Below, in pieces: positions 39,201 to 51,200 of a DNA stretch of 64,000 nt. Made by a program: the position numbers and the translations under genes. The stretch is taken from the NCBI GenBank assembly GCA_965178125.1, contig OZ237738.1, forward strand, positions 744,001-808,000. The letters are read 5' to 3'. The notes below the pieces were generated by a model. It ran no database searches and was not told the origin of the DNA. It worked only from the letters and a program-made list of their open reading frames with translations. The first letter of the stretch is position 1, and each line of letters starts with the position of its first letter. The DNA is from Bilabrum cf. latius (taxonomy: Eukaryota; Bigyra: Bicosoecida; Bigyra; Bicosoecida).

Positions 39201-42200
39201 GGCGCGGCGGTGTCGGCTGCATCTGGCGGCGTGAGCGTGCTGTCTGGGTCTTCGTCGCTTGACTCGTCGGGCGCGGTGACTGTGGGCTCTGGCACGTCCG
39301 ACGTGGATGTGACGGGCACCGTGACTGTGCGGTCTGGCGATGCGGCATCAGCGTCATCGGGCGCGGTGAGCGTGGCGTCGGGCGCATCGACGAACGCGGT
39401 GTCTGGCGTGGTGACTGTGGGGTCGGGCGCGGCGGTGTCGGCTGCATCTGGCGGCGTGAGCGTGCTGTCGGGCGTGTCTGACAAGGATGTGACGGGCGCG
39501 GTGACTGTGCGGTCTGGCGATGCGGCATCAGCGTCATCGGGCGCGGTGAGCGTGGCGTCGGGCGCATCGACGAACGCGGTGTCTGGCGTGGTGACTGTGG
39601 GATCGGGCGCGGCGGTGTCGGCTGCATCTGGCGGCGTGAGCGTGCTGTCGGGCGTGTCTGACAAGGATGTGACGGGCGCGGTGACTGTGCGGTCTGGCGA
39701 TGCGGCATCAGCGTCATCGGGCGCGGTGAGCGTGGCGTCGGGCGCGTCGACGAACGCGGTGTCTGGCGTGGTGACTGTGGGATCGGGCGCGGCGGTGTCG
39801 GCTGCATCTGGCGGCGTGAGCGTGCTGTCGGGCGTGTCTGACAAGGATGTGACGGGCGCGGTGACTGTGCGGTCTGGCGATGCGGCATCAGCGTCATCGG
39901 GCGCGGTGAGCGTGGCGTCGGGCGCATCGACGAACGCGGTGTCTGGCGTGGTGACTGTGGGATCGGGCGCGGCGGTGTCGGCTGCATCTGGCGGCGTGAG
40001 CGTGCTGTCTGGGTCGTCGTCGCTTGACTCGTCGGGCGCGGTGACTGTGGGCTCTGGCACGTCCGACGTGGATGTGACGGGCGCGGTGACTGTGCGGTCT
40101 GGCGATGCGGCATCAGCGTCATCGGGCGCGGTGAGCGTGGCGTCGGGCGCATCGACGAACGCGGTGTCTGGTGTGGTGACTGTGGGATCGGGCGCGGCGG
40201 TGTCGGCTGCATCTGGCGGCGTGAGCGTGCTGTCGGGCGTGTCTGACAAGGATGTGACGGGCGCGGTGACTGTGCGGTCTGGCGATGCGGCATCAGCGTC
40301 ATCGGGCGCGGTGAGCGTGGCGTCGGGCGCATCGACGAACGCGGTGTCTGGCGTGGTGACTGTGGGATCGGGCGCGGCGGTGTCGGCTGCATCTGGCGGC
40401 GTGAGCGTGCTGTCGGGCGTGTCTGACAAGGATGTGACGGGCGCGGTGACTGTGCGGTCTGGCGATGCGGCATCAGCGTCATCGGGCGCGGTGAGCGTGG
40501 CGTCGGGCGCATCGACGAACGCGGTGTCTGGCGTGGTGACTGTGGGATCGGGCGCGGCGGTGTCGGCTGCATCTGGCGGCGTGAGCGTGCTGTCTGGGTC
40601 TTCGTCGCTTGACTCGTCGGGCGCGGTGACTGTGGGCTCTGGCACGTCCGACGTGGATGTGACGGGCGCGGTGACTGTGCGGTCTGGCGATGCGGCATCA
40701 GCGTCATCGGGCGCGGTGAGCGTGGCGTCGGGCGCATCGACGAACGCGGTGTCTGGCGTGGTGACTGTGGGATCGGGCGCGGCGGTGTCGGCTGCATCTG
40801 GCGGCGTGAGCGTGCTGTCTGGGTCTTCGTCGCTTGACTCGTCGGGCGCGGTGACTGTGGGCTCTGGCACGTCCGACGTGGATGTGACGGGCACCGTGAC
40901 TGTGCGGTCTGGCGATGCGGCATCAGCGTCATCGGGCGCGGTGAGCGTGGCGTCGGGCGCATCGACGAACGCGGTGTCTGGCGTGGTGACTGTGGGGTCG
41001 GGCGCGGCGGTGTCGGCTGCATCTGGCGGCGTGAGCGTGCTGTCGGGCGTGTCTGACAAGGATGTGACGGGCGCGGTGACTGTGCGGTCTGGCGATGCGG
41101 CATCAGCGTCATCGGGCGCGGTGAGCGTGGCGTCGGGCGCATCGACGAACGCGGTGTCTGGCGTGGTGACTGTGGGATCGGGCGCGGCGGTGTCGGCTGC
41201 ATCTGGCGGCGTGAGCGTGCTGTCGGGCGTGTCTGACAAGGATGTGACGGGCGCGGTGACTGTGCGGTCTGGCGATGCGGCATCAGCGTCATCGGGCGCG
41301 GTGAGCGTGGCGTCGGGCGCGTCGACGAACGCGGTGTCTGGCGTGGTGACTGTGGGATCGGGCGCGGCGGTGTCGGCTGCATCTGGCGGCGTGAGCGTGC
41401 TGTCGGGCGTGTCTGACAAGGATGTGACGGGCGCGGTGACTGTGCGGTCTGGCGATGCGGCATCAGCGTCATCGGGCGCGGTGAGCGTGGCGTCGGGCGC
41501 ATCGACGAACGCGGTGTCTGGCGTGGTGACTGTGGGATCGGGCGCGGCGGTGTCGGCTGCATCTGGCGGCGTGAGCGTGCTGTCTGGGTCGTCGTCGCTT
41601 GACTCGTCGGGCGCGGTGACTGTGGGCTCTGGCACGTCCGACGTGGATGTGACGGGCGCGGTGACTGTGCGGTCTGGCGATGCGGCATCAGCGTCATCGG
41701 GCGCGGTGAGCGTGGCGTCGGGCGCATCGACGAACGCGGTGTCTGGTGTGGTGACTGTGGGATCGGGCGCGGCGGTGTCGGCTGCATCTGGCGGCGTGAG
41801 CGTGCTGTCGGGCGTGTCTGACAAGGATGTGACGGGCGCGGTGACTGTGCGGTCTGGCGATGCGGCATCAGCGTCATCGGGCGCGGTGAGCGTGGCGTCG
41901 GGCGCATCGACGAACGCGGTGTCTGGCGTGGTGACTGTGGGATCGGGCGCGGCGGTGTCGGCTGCATCTGGCGGCGTGAGCGTGCTGTCTGGGTCTTCGT
42001 CGCTTGACTCGTCGGGCGCGGTGACTGTGGGCTCTGGCACGTCCGACGTGGATGTGACGGGCACGGTGACTGTGCGGTCTGGCGATGCGGCATCAGCGTC
42101 ATCGGGCGCGGTTAGCGTGGCGTCGGGCGCATCGACGAACGCGGTGTCTGGCGTGGTGACTGTGGGATCGGGCGCGGCGGTGTCGGCTGCATCTGGCGGC

Positions 42201-45200
42201 GTGAGCGTGCTGTCTGGGTCTTCGTCGCTTGACTCGTCGGGCGCGGTGACTGTGGGCTCTGGCACGTCCGACGTGGATGTGACGGGCGCGGTGACTGTGC
42301 GGTCTGGCGATGCGGCATCAGCGTCATCGGGCGCGGTGAGCGTGGCGTCGGGCGCATCGACGAACGCGGTGTCTGGCGTGGTGACTGTGGGATCGGGCGC
42401 GGCGGTGTCGGCTGCATCTGGCGGCGTGAGCGTGCTGTCGGGCGTGTCTGACAAGGATGTGACGGGCGCGGTGACTGTGCGGTCTGGCGATGCGGCATCA
42501 GCGTCATCGGGCGCGGTGAGCGTGGCGTCGGGCGCATCGACGAACGCGGTGTCTGGCGTGGTGACTGTGGGATCGGGCGCGGCGGTGTCGGCTGCATCTG
42601 GCGGCGTGAGCGTGCTGTCTGGGTCTTCGTCGCTTGACTCGTCGGGCGCGGTGACTGTGGGCTCTGGCACGTCCGACGTGGATGTGACGGGCACGGTGAC
42701 TGTGCGGTCTGGCGATGCGGCATCAGCGTCATCGGGCGCGGTGAGCGTGCTGTCGGGCGCATCGACGAACGCGGTGTCTGGCGTGGTGACTGTGGGGTCG
42801 GGCGCGGCGGTGTCGGCTGCATCTGGCGGCGTGAGCGTGCTGTCGGGCGTGTCTGACAAGGATGTGACGGGCGCGGTGACTGTGCGGTCTGGCGATGCGG
42901 CATCAGCGTCATCGGGCGCGGTGAGCGTGGCGTCGGGCGCATCGACGAACGCGGTGTCTGGCGTGGTGACTGTGGGATCGGGCGCGGCGGTGTCGGCTGC
43001 ATCTGGCGGCGTGAGCGTGCTGTCGGGCGTGTCTGACAAGGATGTGACGGGCGCGGTGACTGTGCGGTCTGGCGATGCGGCATCAGCGTCATCGGGCACG
43101 GTGAGCGTGGCGTCGGGCGCATCGACGAACGCGGTGTCTGGCGTGGTGACTGTGGGATCGGGCGCGGCGGTGTCGGCTGCATCTGGCGGCGTGAGCGTGC
43201 TGTCTGGGTCTTCGTCGCTTGACTCGTCGGGCGCGGTGACTGTGGGCTCTGGCACGTCCGACGTGGATGTGACGGGCACGGTGACTGTGCGGTCTGGCGA
43301 TGCGGCATCAGCGTCATCGGGCGCGGTGAGCGTGCTGTCGGGCGCATCGACGAACGCGGTGTCTGGCGTGGTGACTGTGGGATCGGGCGCGGCGGTGTCG
43401 GCTGCATCTGGCGGCGTGAGCGTGCTGTCGGGCGTGTCTGACAAGGATGTGACGGGCGCGGTGACTGTGCGGTCTGGCGATGCGGCATCAGCGTCATCGG
43501 GCGCGGTGAGCGTGGCGTCGGGCGCATCGACGAACGCGGTATCTGGCGTGGTGACTGTGGGATCGGGCGCGGCGGTGTCGGCTGCATCTGGCGGCGTGAG
43601 CGTGCTGTCTGGGTCTTCGTCGCTTGACTCGTCGGGCGCGGTGACTGTGGGCTCTGGCACGTCCGACGTGGATGTGACGGGCACGGTGACTGTGCGGTCT
43701 GGCGATGCGGCATCAGCGTCATCGGGCGCGGTGAGCGTGGCGTCGGGCGCATCGACGAACGCGGTGTCTGGCGTGGTGACTGTGGGATCGGGCGCGGCGG
43801 TGTCGGCTGCATCTGGCGGCGTGAGCGTGCTGTCGGGCGTGTCTGACAAGGATGTGACGGGCACGGTGACTGTGCGGTCTGGCGATGCGGCATCAGCGTC
43901 ATCGGGCGCGGTGAGCGTAGCGTCGGGCGCATCGACGAACGCGGTGTCTGGCGTGGTGACTGTGGGATCGGGCGCGGCGGTGTCGGCTGCATCTGGCGGC
44001 GTGAGCGTGCTGTCGGGCGTGTCTGACAAGGATGTGACGGGCACGGTGACTGTGCGGTCTGGCGATGCGGCATCAGCGTCATCGGGCGCGGTGAGCGTGG
44101 CGTCGGGCGCATCGACGAACGCGGTGTCTGGCGTGGTGACTGTGGGATCGGGCGCGGCGGTGTCGGCTGCATCTGGCGGCGTGAGCGTGCTGTCTGGGTC
44201 TTCGTCGCTTGACTCGTCGGGCGCGGTGACTGTGGGCTCTGGCACGTCCGACGTGGATGTGACGGGCACGGTGACTGTGCGGTCTGGCGATGCGGCATCA
44301 GCGTCATCGGGCGCGGTGAGCGTAGCGTCGGGCGCATCGACGAACGCGGTGTCTGGCGTGGTGACTGTGGGATCGGGCGCGGCGGTGTCGGCTGCATCTG
44401 GCGGCGTGAGCGTGCTGTCGGGCGTGTCTGACAAGGATGTGACGGGCACGGTGACTGTGCGGTCTGGCGATGCGGCATCAGCGTCATCGGGCGCGGTGAG
44501 CGTGGCGTCGGGCGCATCGACGAACGCGGTGTCTGGCGTGGTGACTGTGGGATCGGGCGCGGCGGTGTCGGCTGCATCTGGCGGCGTGAGCGTGCTGTCT
44601 GGGTCTTCGTCGCTTGACTCGTCGGGCGCGGTGACTGTGGGCTCTGGCACGTCCGACGTGGATGTGACGGGCACGGTGACTGTGCGGTCTGGCGATGCGG
44701 CATCAGCGTCATCGGGCGCGGTGAGCGTGGCGTCGGGCGCATCGACGAACGCGGTGTCTGGCGTGGTGACTGTGGGATCGGGCGCGGCGGTGTCGGCTGC
44801 ATCTGGCGGCGTGAGCGTGCTGTCGGGCGTGTCTGACAAGGATGTGACGGGCACGGTGACTGTGCGGTCTGGCGATGCGGCATCAGCGTCATCGGGCGCG
44901 GTGAGCGTGGCGTCGGGCGCATCGACGAACGCGGTATCTGGCGTGGTGACTGTGGGATCGGGCGCGGCGGTGTCGGCTGCATCTGGCGGCGTGAGCGTGC
45001 TGTCTGGGTCTTCGTCGCTTGACTCGTCGGGCGCGGTGACTGTGGGCTCTGGCACGTCCGACGTGGATGTGACGGGCACGGTGACTGTGCGGTCTGGCGA
45101 TGCGGCATCAGCGTCATCGGGCGCGGTGAGCGTGGCGTCGGGCGCATCGACGAACGCGGTGTCTGGCGTGGTGACTGTGGGATCGGGCGCGGCGGTGTCG

Positions 45201-48200
45201 GCTGCATCTGGCGGCGTGAGCGTGCTGTCGGGCGTGTCTGACAAGGATGTGACGGGCACGGTGACTGTGCGGTCTGGCGATGCGGCATCAGCGTCATCGG
45301 GCGCGGTGAGCGTAGCGTCGGGCGCATCGACGAACGCGGTGTCTGGCGTGGTGACTGTGGGATCGGGCGCGGCGGTGTCGGCTGCATCTGGCGGCGTGAG
45401 CGTGCTGTCGGGCGTGTCTGACAAGGATGTGACGGGCACGGTGACTGTGCGGTCTGGCGATGCGGCATCAGCGTCATCGGGCGCGGTGAGCGTGGCGTCG
45501 GGCGCATCGACGAACGCGGTGTCTGGCGTGGTGACTGTGGGATCGGGCGCGGCGGTGTCGGCTGCATCTGGCGGCGTGAGCGTGCTGTCGGGCGTGTCTG
45601 ACAAGGATGTGACGGGCGCGGTGACTGTGCGGTCTGGCGATGCGGCATCAGCGTCATCGGGCGCGGTGAGCGTGGCGTCGGGCGCATCGACGAACGCGGT
45701 GTCTGGCGTGGTGACTGTGGGATCGGGCGCAGCGGTGTCGGCTGCATCTGGCGGCGTGAGCGTGCTGTCTGGGTCTTCGTCGCTTGACTCGTCGGGCGCG
45801 GTGACTGTGGGCTCTGGCACGTCCGACGTGGATGTGACGGGCACGGTGACTGTGCGGTCTGGCGATGCGGCATCAGCGTCATCGGGCGCGGTGAGCGTGG
45901 CGTCGGGCGCATCGACGAACGCGGTGTCTGGCGTGGTGACTGTGGGATCGGGCGCGGCGGTGTCGGCTGCATCTGGCGGCGTGAGCGTGCTGTCGGGCGT
46001 GTCTGACAAGGATGTGACGGGCACGGTGACTGTGCGGTCTGGCGATGCGGCATCAGCGTCATCGGGCGCGGTGAGCGTAGCGTCGGGCGCATCGACGAAC
46101 GCGGTGTCTGGCGTGGTGACTGTGGGATCGGGCGCGGCGGTGTCGGCTGCATCTGGCGGCGTGAGCGTGCTGTCGGGCGTGTCTGACAAGGATGTGACGG
46201 GCACGGTGACTGTGCGGTCTGGCGATGCGGCATCAGCGTCATCGGGCGCGGTGAGCGTGGCGTCGGGCGCATCGACGAACGCGGTGTCTGGCGTGGTGAC
46301 TGTGGGATCGGGCGCGGCGGTGTCGGCTGCATCTGGCGGCGTGAGCGTGCTGTCTGGGTCTTCGTCGCTTGACTCGTCGGGCGCGGTGACTGTGGGCTCT
46401 GGCACGTCCGACGTGGATGTGACGGGCGCGGTGACTGTGCGGTCTGGCGATGCGGCATCAGCGTCATCGGGCGCGGTGAGCGTGGCGTCGGGCGCATCGA
46501 CGAACGCGGTGTCTGGCGTGGTGACTGTGGGATCGGGCGCGGCGGTGTCGGCTGCATCTGGCGGCGTGAGCGTGCTGTCGGGCGTGTCTGACAAGGATGT
46601 GACGGGCGCGGTGACTGTGCGGTCTGGCGATGCGGCATCAGCGTCATCGGGCGCGGTGAGCGTGGCGTCGGGCGCATCGACGAACGCGGTGTCTGGCGTG
46701 GTGACTGTGGGATCGGGCGCGGCGGTGTCGGCTGCATCTGGCGGCGTGAGCGTGCTGTCGGGCGTGTCTGACAAGGATGTGACGGGCGCGGTGACTGTGC
46801 GGTCTGGCGATGCGGCATCAGCGTCATCGGGCGCGGTGAGCGTGGCGTCGGGCGCATCGACGAACGCGGTGTCTGGCGTGGTGACTGTGGGATCGGGCGC
46901 GGCGGTGTCGGCTGCATCTGGCGGCGTGAGCGTGCTGTCGGGCGTGTCTGACAAGGATGTGACGGGCGCGGTGACTGTGCGGTCTGGCGATGCGGCATCA
47001 GCGTCATCGGGCGCGGTGAGCGTAGCGTCGGGCGCATCGACGAACGCGGTGTCTGGCGTGGTGACTGTGGGATCGGGCGCGGCGGTGTCGGCTGCATCTG
47101 GCGGCGTGAGCGTGCTGTCGGGCGTGTCTGATAAGGATGTGACGGGCGCGGTGACTGTGCGGTCTGGCGATGCGGCATCAGCGTCATCGGGCGCGGTGAG
47201 CGTGGCGTCGGGCGCATCGACGAACGCGGTGTCTGGCGTGGTGACTGTGGGATCGGGCGCGGCGGTGTCGGCTGCATCTGGCGGCGTGAGCGTGCTGTCT
47301 GGGTCGTCGTCGCTTGACTCGTCGGGCGCGGTGACTGTGGGCTCTGGCACGTCCGACGTGGATGTGACGGGCGCGGTGACTGTGCGGTCTGGCGATGCGG
47401 CATCAGCGTCATCGGGCGCGGTGAGCGTGGCGTCGGGCGCATCGACGAACGCGGTGTCTGGCGTGGTGACTGTGGGATCGGGCGCGGCGGTGTCGGCTGC
47501 ATCTGGCGGCGTGAGCGTGCTGTCTGGGTCGTCGTCGCTTGACTCGTCGGGCGCGGTGACTGTGGGCTCTGGCACGTCCGACGTGGATGTGACGGGCGCG
47601 GTGACTGTGCGGTCTGGCGATGCGGCATCAGCGTCATCGGGCGCGGTGAGCGTGGCGTCGGGCGCATCGACGAACGCGGTGTCTGGCGTGGTGACTGTGG
47701 GATCGGGCGCGGCGGTGTCGGCTGCATCTGGCGGCGTGAGCGTGCTGTCGGGCGTGTCTGACAAGGATGTGACGGGCGCGGTGACTGTGCGGTCTGGCGA
47801 TGCGGCATCAGCGTCATCGGGCGCGGTGAGCGTGGCGTCGGGCGCATCGACGAACGCGGTGTCTGGCGTGGTGACTGTGGGATCGGGCGCGGCGGTGTCG
47901 GCTGCATCTGGCGGCGTGAGCGTGCTGTCTGGGTCTTCGTCGCTTGACTCGTCGGGCGCGGTGACTGTGGGCTCTGGCACGTCCGACGTGGATGTGACGG
48001 GCGCGGTGACTGTGCGGTCTGGCGATGCGGCATCAGCGTCATCGGGCGCGGTGAGCGTGGCGTCGGGCGCATCGACGAACGCGGTGTCTGGCGTGGTGAC
48101 TGTGGGATCGGGCGCGGCGGTGTCGGCTGCATCTGGCGGCGTGAGCGTGCTGTCGGGCGTGTCTGACAAGGATGTGACGGGCGCGGTGACTGTGCGGTCT

Positions 48201-51200
48201 GGCAATGCGGCATCAGCGTCATCGGGCGCGGTGAGCGTGGCGTCGGGCGCATCGACGAACGCGGTGTCTGGCGTGGTGACTGTGGGATCGGGCGCGGCGG
48301 TGTCGGCTGCATCTGGCGGCGTGAGCGTGCTGTCTGGGTCTTCGTCGCTTGACTCGTCGGGCGCGGTGACTGTGGGCTCTGGCACGTCCGACGTGGATGT
48401 GACGGGCGCGGTGACTGTGCGGTCTGGCGATGCGGCATCAGCGTCATCGGGCGCGGTGAGCGTGGCGTCGGGCGCATCGACGAACGCGGTGTCTGGCGTG
48501 GTGACTGTGGGATCGGGCGCGGCGGTGTCGGCTGCATCTGGCGGCGTGAGCGTGCTGTCGGGCGTGTCTGACAAGGATGTGACGGGCGCGGTGACTGTGC
48601 GGTCTGGCGATGCGGCATCAGCGTCATCGGGCGCGGTGAGCGTGGCGTCGGGCGCATCGACGAACGCGGTGTCTGGCGTGGTGACTGTGGGATCGGGCGC
48701 GGCGGTGTCGGCTGCATCTGGCGGCGTGAGCGTGCTGTCTGGGTCTTCGTCGCTTGACTCGTCGGGCGCGGTGACTGTGGGCTCTGGCACGTCCGACGTG
48801 GATGTGACGGGCGCGGTGACTGTGCGGTCTGGCGATGCGGCATCAGCGTCATCGGGCGCGGTGAGCGTGGCGTCGGGCGCATCGACGAACGCGGTGTCTG
48901 GCGTGGTGACTGTGGGATCGGGCGCGGCGGTGTCGGCTGCATCTGGCGGCGTGAGCGTGCTGTCGGGCGTGTCTGACAAGGATGTGACGGGCGCGGTGAC
49001 TGTGCGGTCTGGCGATGCGGCATCAGCGTCATCGGGCGCGGTGAGCGTGGCGTCGGGCGCATCGACGAACGCGGTGTCTGGCGTGGTGACTGTGGGATCG
49101 GGCGCGGCGGTGTCGGCTGCATCTGGCGGCGTGAGCGTGCTGTCTGGGTCTTCGTCGCTTGACTCGTCGGGCGCGGTGACTGTGGGCTCTGGCACGTCCG
49201 ACGTGGATGTGACGGGCGCGGTGACTGTGCGGTCTGGCGATGCGGCATCAGCGTCATCGGGCGCGGTGAGCGTGGCGTCGGGCGCATCGACGAACGCGGT
49301 GTCTGGCGTGGTGACTGTGGGATCGGGCGCGGCGGTGTCGGCTGCATCTGGCGGCGTGAGCGTGCTGTCGGGCGTGTCTGACAAGGATGTGACGGGCACG
49401 GTGACTGTGCGGTCTGGCGATGCGGCATCAGCGTCATCGGGCGCGGTGAGCGTGGCGTCGGGCGCATCGACGAACGCGGTGTCTGGCGTGGTGACTGTGG
49501 GATCGGGCGCGGCGGTGTCGGCTGCATCTGGCGGCGTGAGCGTGCTGTCGGGCGTGTCTGACAAGGATGTGACGGGCGCGGTGACTGTGCGGTCTGGCGA
49601 TGCGGCATCAGCGTCATCGGGCGCGGTGAGCGTGGCGTCGGGCGCATCGACGAACGCGGTGTCTGGCGTGGTGACTGTGGGATCGGGCGCGGCGGTGTCG
49701 GCTGCATCTGGCGGCGTGAGCGTGCTGTCTGGGTCTTCGTCGCTTGACTCGTCGGGCGCGGTGACTGTGGGCTCTGGCACGTCCGACGTGGATGTGACGG
49801 GCACGGTGACTGTGCGGTCTGGCGATGCGGCATCAGCGTCATCGGGCGCGGTGAGCGTGGCGTCGGGCGCATCGACGAACGCGGTGTCTGGCGTGGTGAC
49901 TGTGGGATCGGGCGCGGCGGTGTCGGCTGCATCTGGCGGCGTGAGCGTGCTGTCTGGGTCTTCGTCGCTTGACTCGTCGGGCGCGGTGACTGTGGGCTCT
50001 GGCACGTCCGACGTGGATGTGACGGGCGCGGTGACTGTGCGGTCTGGCAATGCGGCATCAGCGTCATCGGGCGCGGTGAGCGTGGCGTCGGGCGCATCGA
50101 CGAACGCGGTGTCTGGCGTGGTGACTGTGGGATCGGGCGCGGCGGTGTCGGCTGCATCTGGCGGCGTGAGCGTGCTGTCTGGGTCTTCGTCGCTTGACTC
50201 GTCGGGCGCGGTGACTGTGGGCTCTGGCACGTCCGACGTGGATGTGACGGGCGCGGTGACTGTGCGGTCTGGCGATGCGGCATCAGCGTCATCGGGCGCG
50301 GTGAGCGTGGCGTCGGGCGCATCGACGAACGCGGTGTCTGGCGTGGTGACTGTGGGATCGGGCGCGGCGGTGTCGGCTGCATCTGGCGGCGTGAGCGTGC
50401 TGTCGGGCACGTCCGACGTGGATGTGACGGGCACGGTGACTGTGCGGTCTGGCGATGCGGCATCAGCGTCATCGGGCGCGGTGAGCGTGGCGTCGGGCGC
50501 ATCGACGAACGCGGTGTCTGGCGTGGTGACTGTGGGATCGGGTGCGGCGGTGTCGGCTGCATCTGGCGGCGTGAGCGTGCTGTCTGGGTCTTCGTCGCTT
50601 GACTCGTCGGGCGCGGTGACTGTGGGCTCTGGCACGTCCGACGTGGATGTGACGGGCACGGTGACTGTGCGGTCTGGCGATGCGGCATCAGCGTCATCGG
50701 GCGCGGTGAGCGTGGCGTCGGGCGCATCGACGAACGCGGTGTCTGGCGTGGTGACTGTGGGATCGGGCGCGGCGGTGTCGGCTGCATCTGGCGGCGTGAG
50801 CGTGCTGTCTGGGTCTTCGTCGCTTGACTCGTCGGGCGCGGTGACTGTGGGCTCTGGCACGTCCGACGTGGATGTGACGGGCGCGGTGACTGTGCGGTCT
50901 GGCGATGCGGCATCAGCGTCATCGGGCGCGGTGAGCGTGGCGTCGGGCGCATCGACGAACGCGGTGTCTGGCGTGGTGACTGTGGGATCGGGCGCGGCGG
51001 TGTCGGCTGCATCTGGCGGCGTGAGCGTGCTGTCGGGCACGTCCGACGTGGATGTGACGGGCACGGTGACTGTGCGGTCTGGCGATGCGGCATCAGCGTC
51101 ATCGGGCGCGGTGAGCGTGGCATCGGGCGCATCGACGAACGCGGTGTCTGGCGTGGTGACTGTGGGATCGGGCGCGGCGGTGTCGGCTGCATCTGGCGGC

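Larger units (their letters stand above)
31996..50895 (+). repeat. S-enriched block with higher-order duplications (units 152-245)
   Basis: A little over half of the units are S. The ACC-Thr variant at the end of an L unit is always followed by a unit carrying GGG-Gly in module 2 (six linked pairs between 32.4 and 41.1 kb). The block holds a 1,170-bp adjacent duplication, a 1,575-bp higher-order period, a cluster of GTA-Val variants in module 1 (43.9-47.1 kb) and the first stretches in which module 5 ends in TGTVTVR instead of TGAVTVR. Confidence 0.85.
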
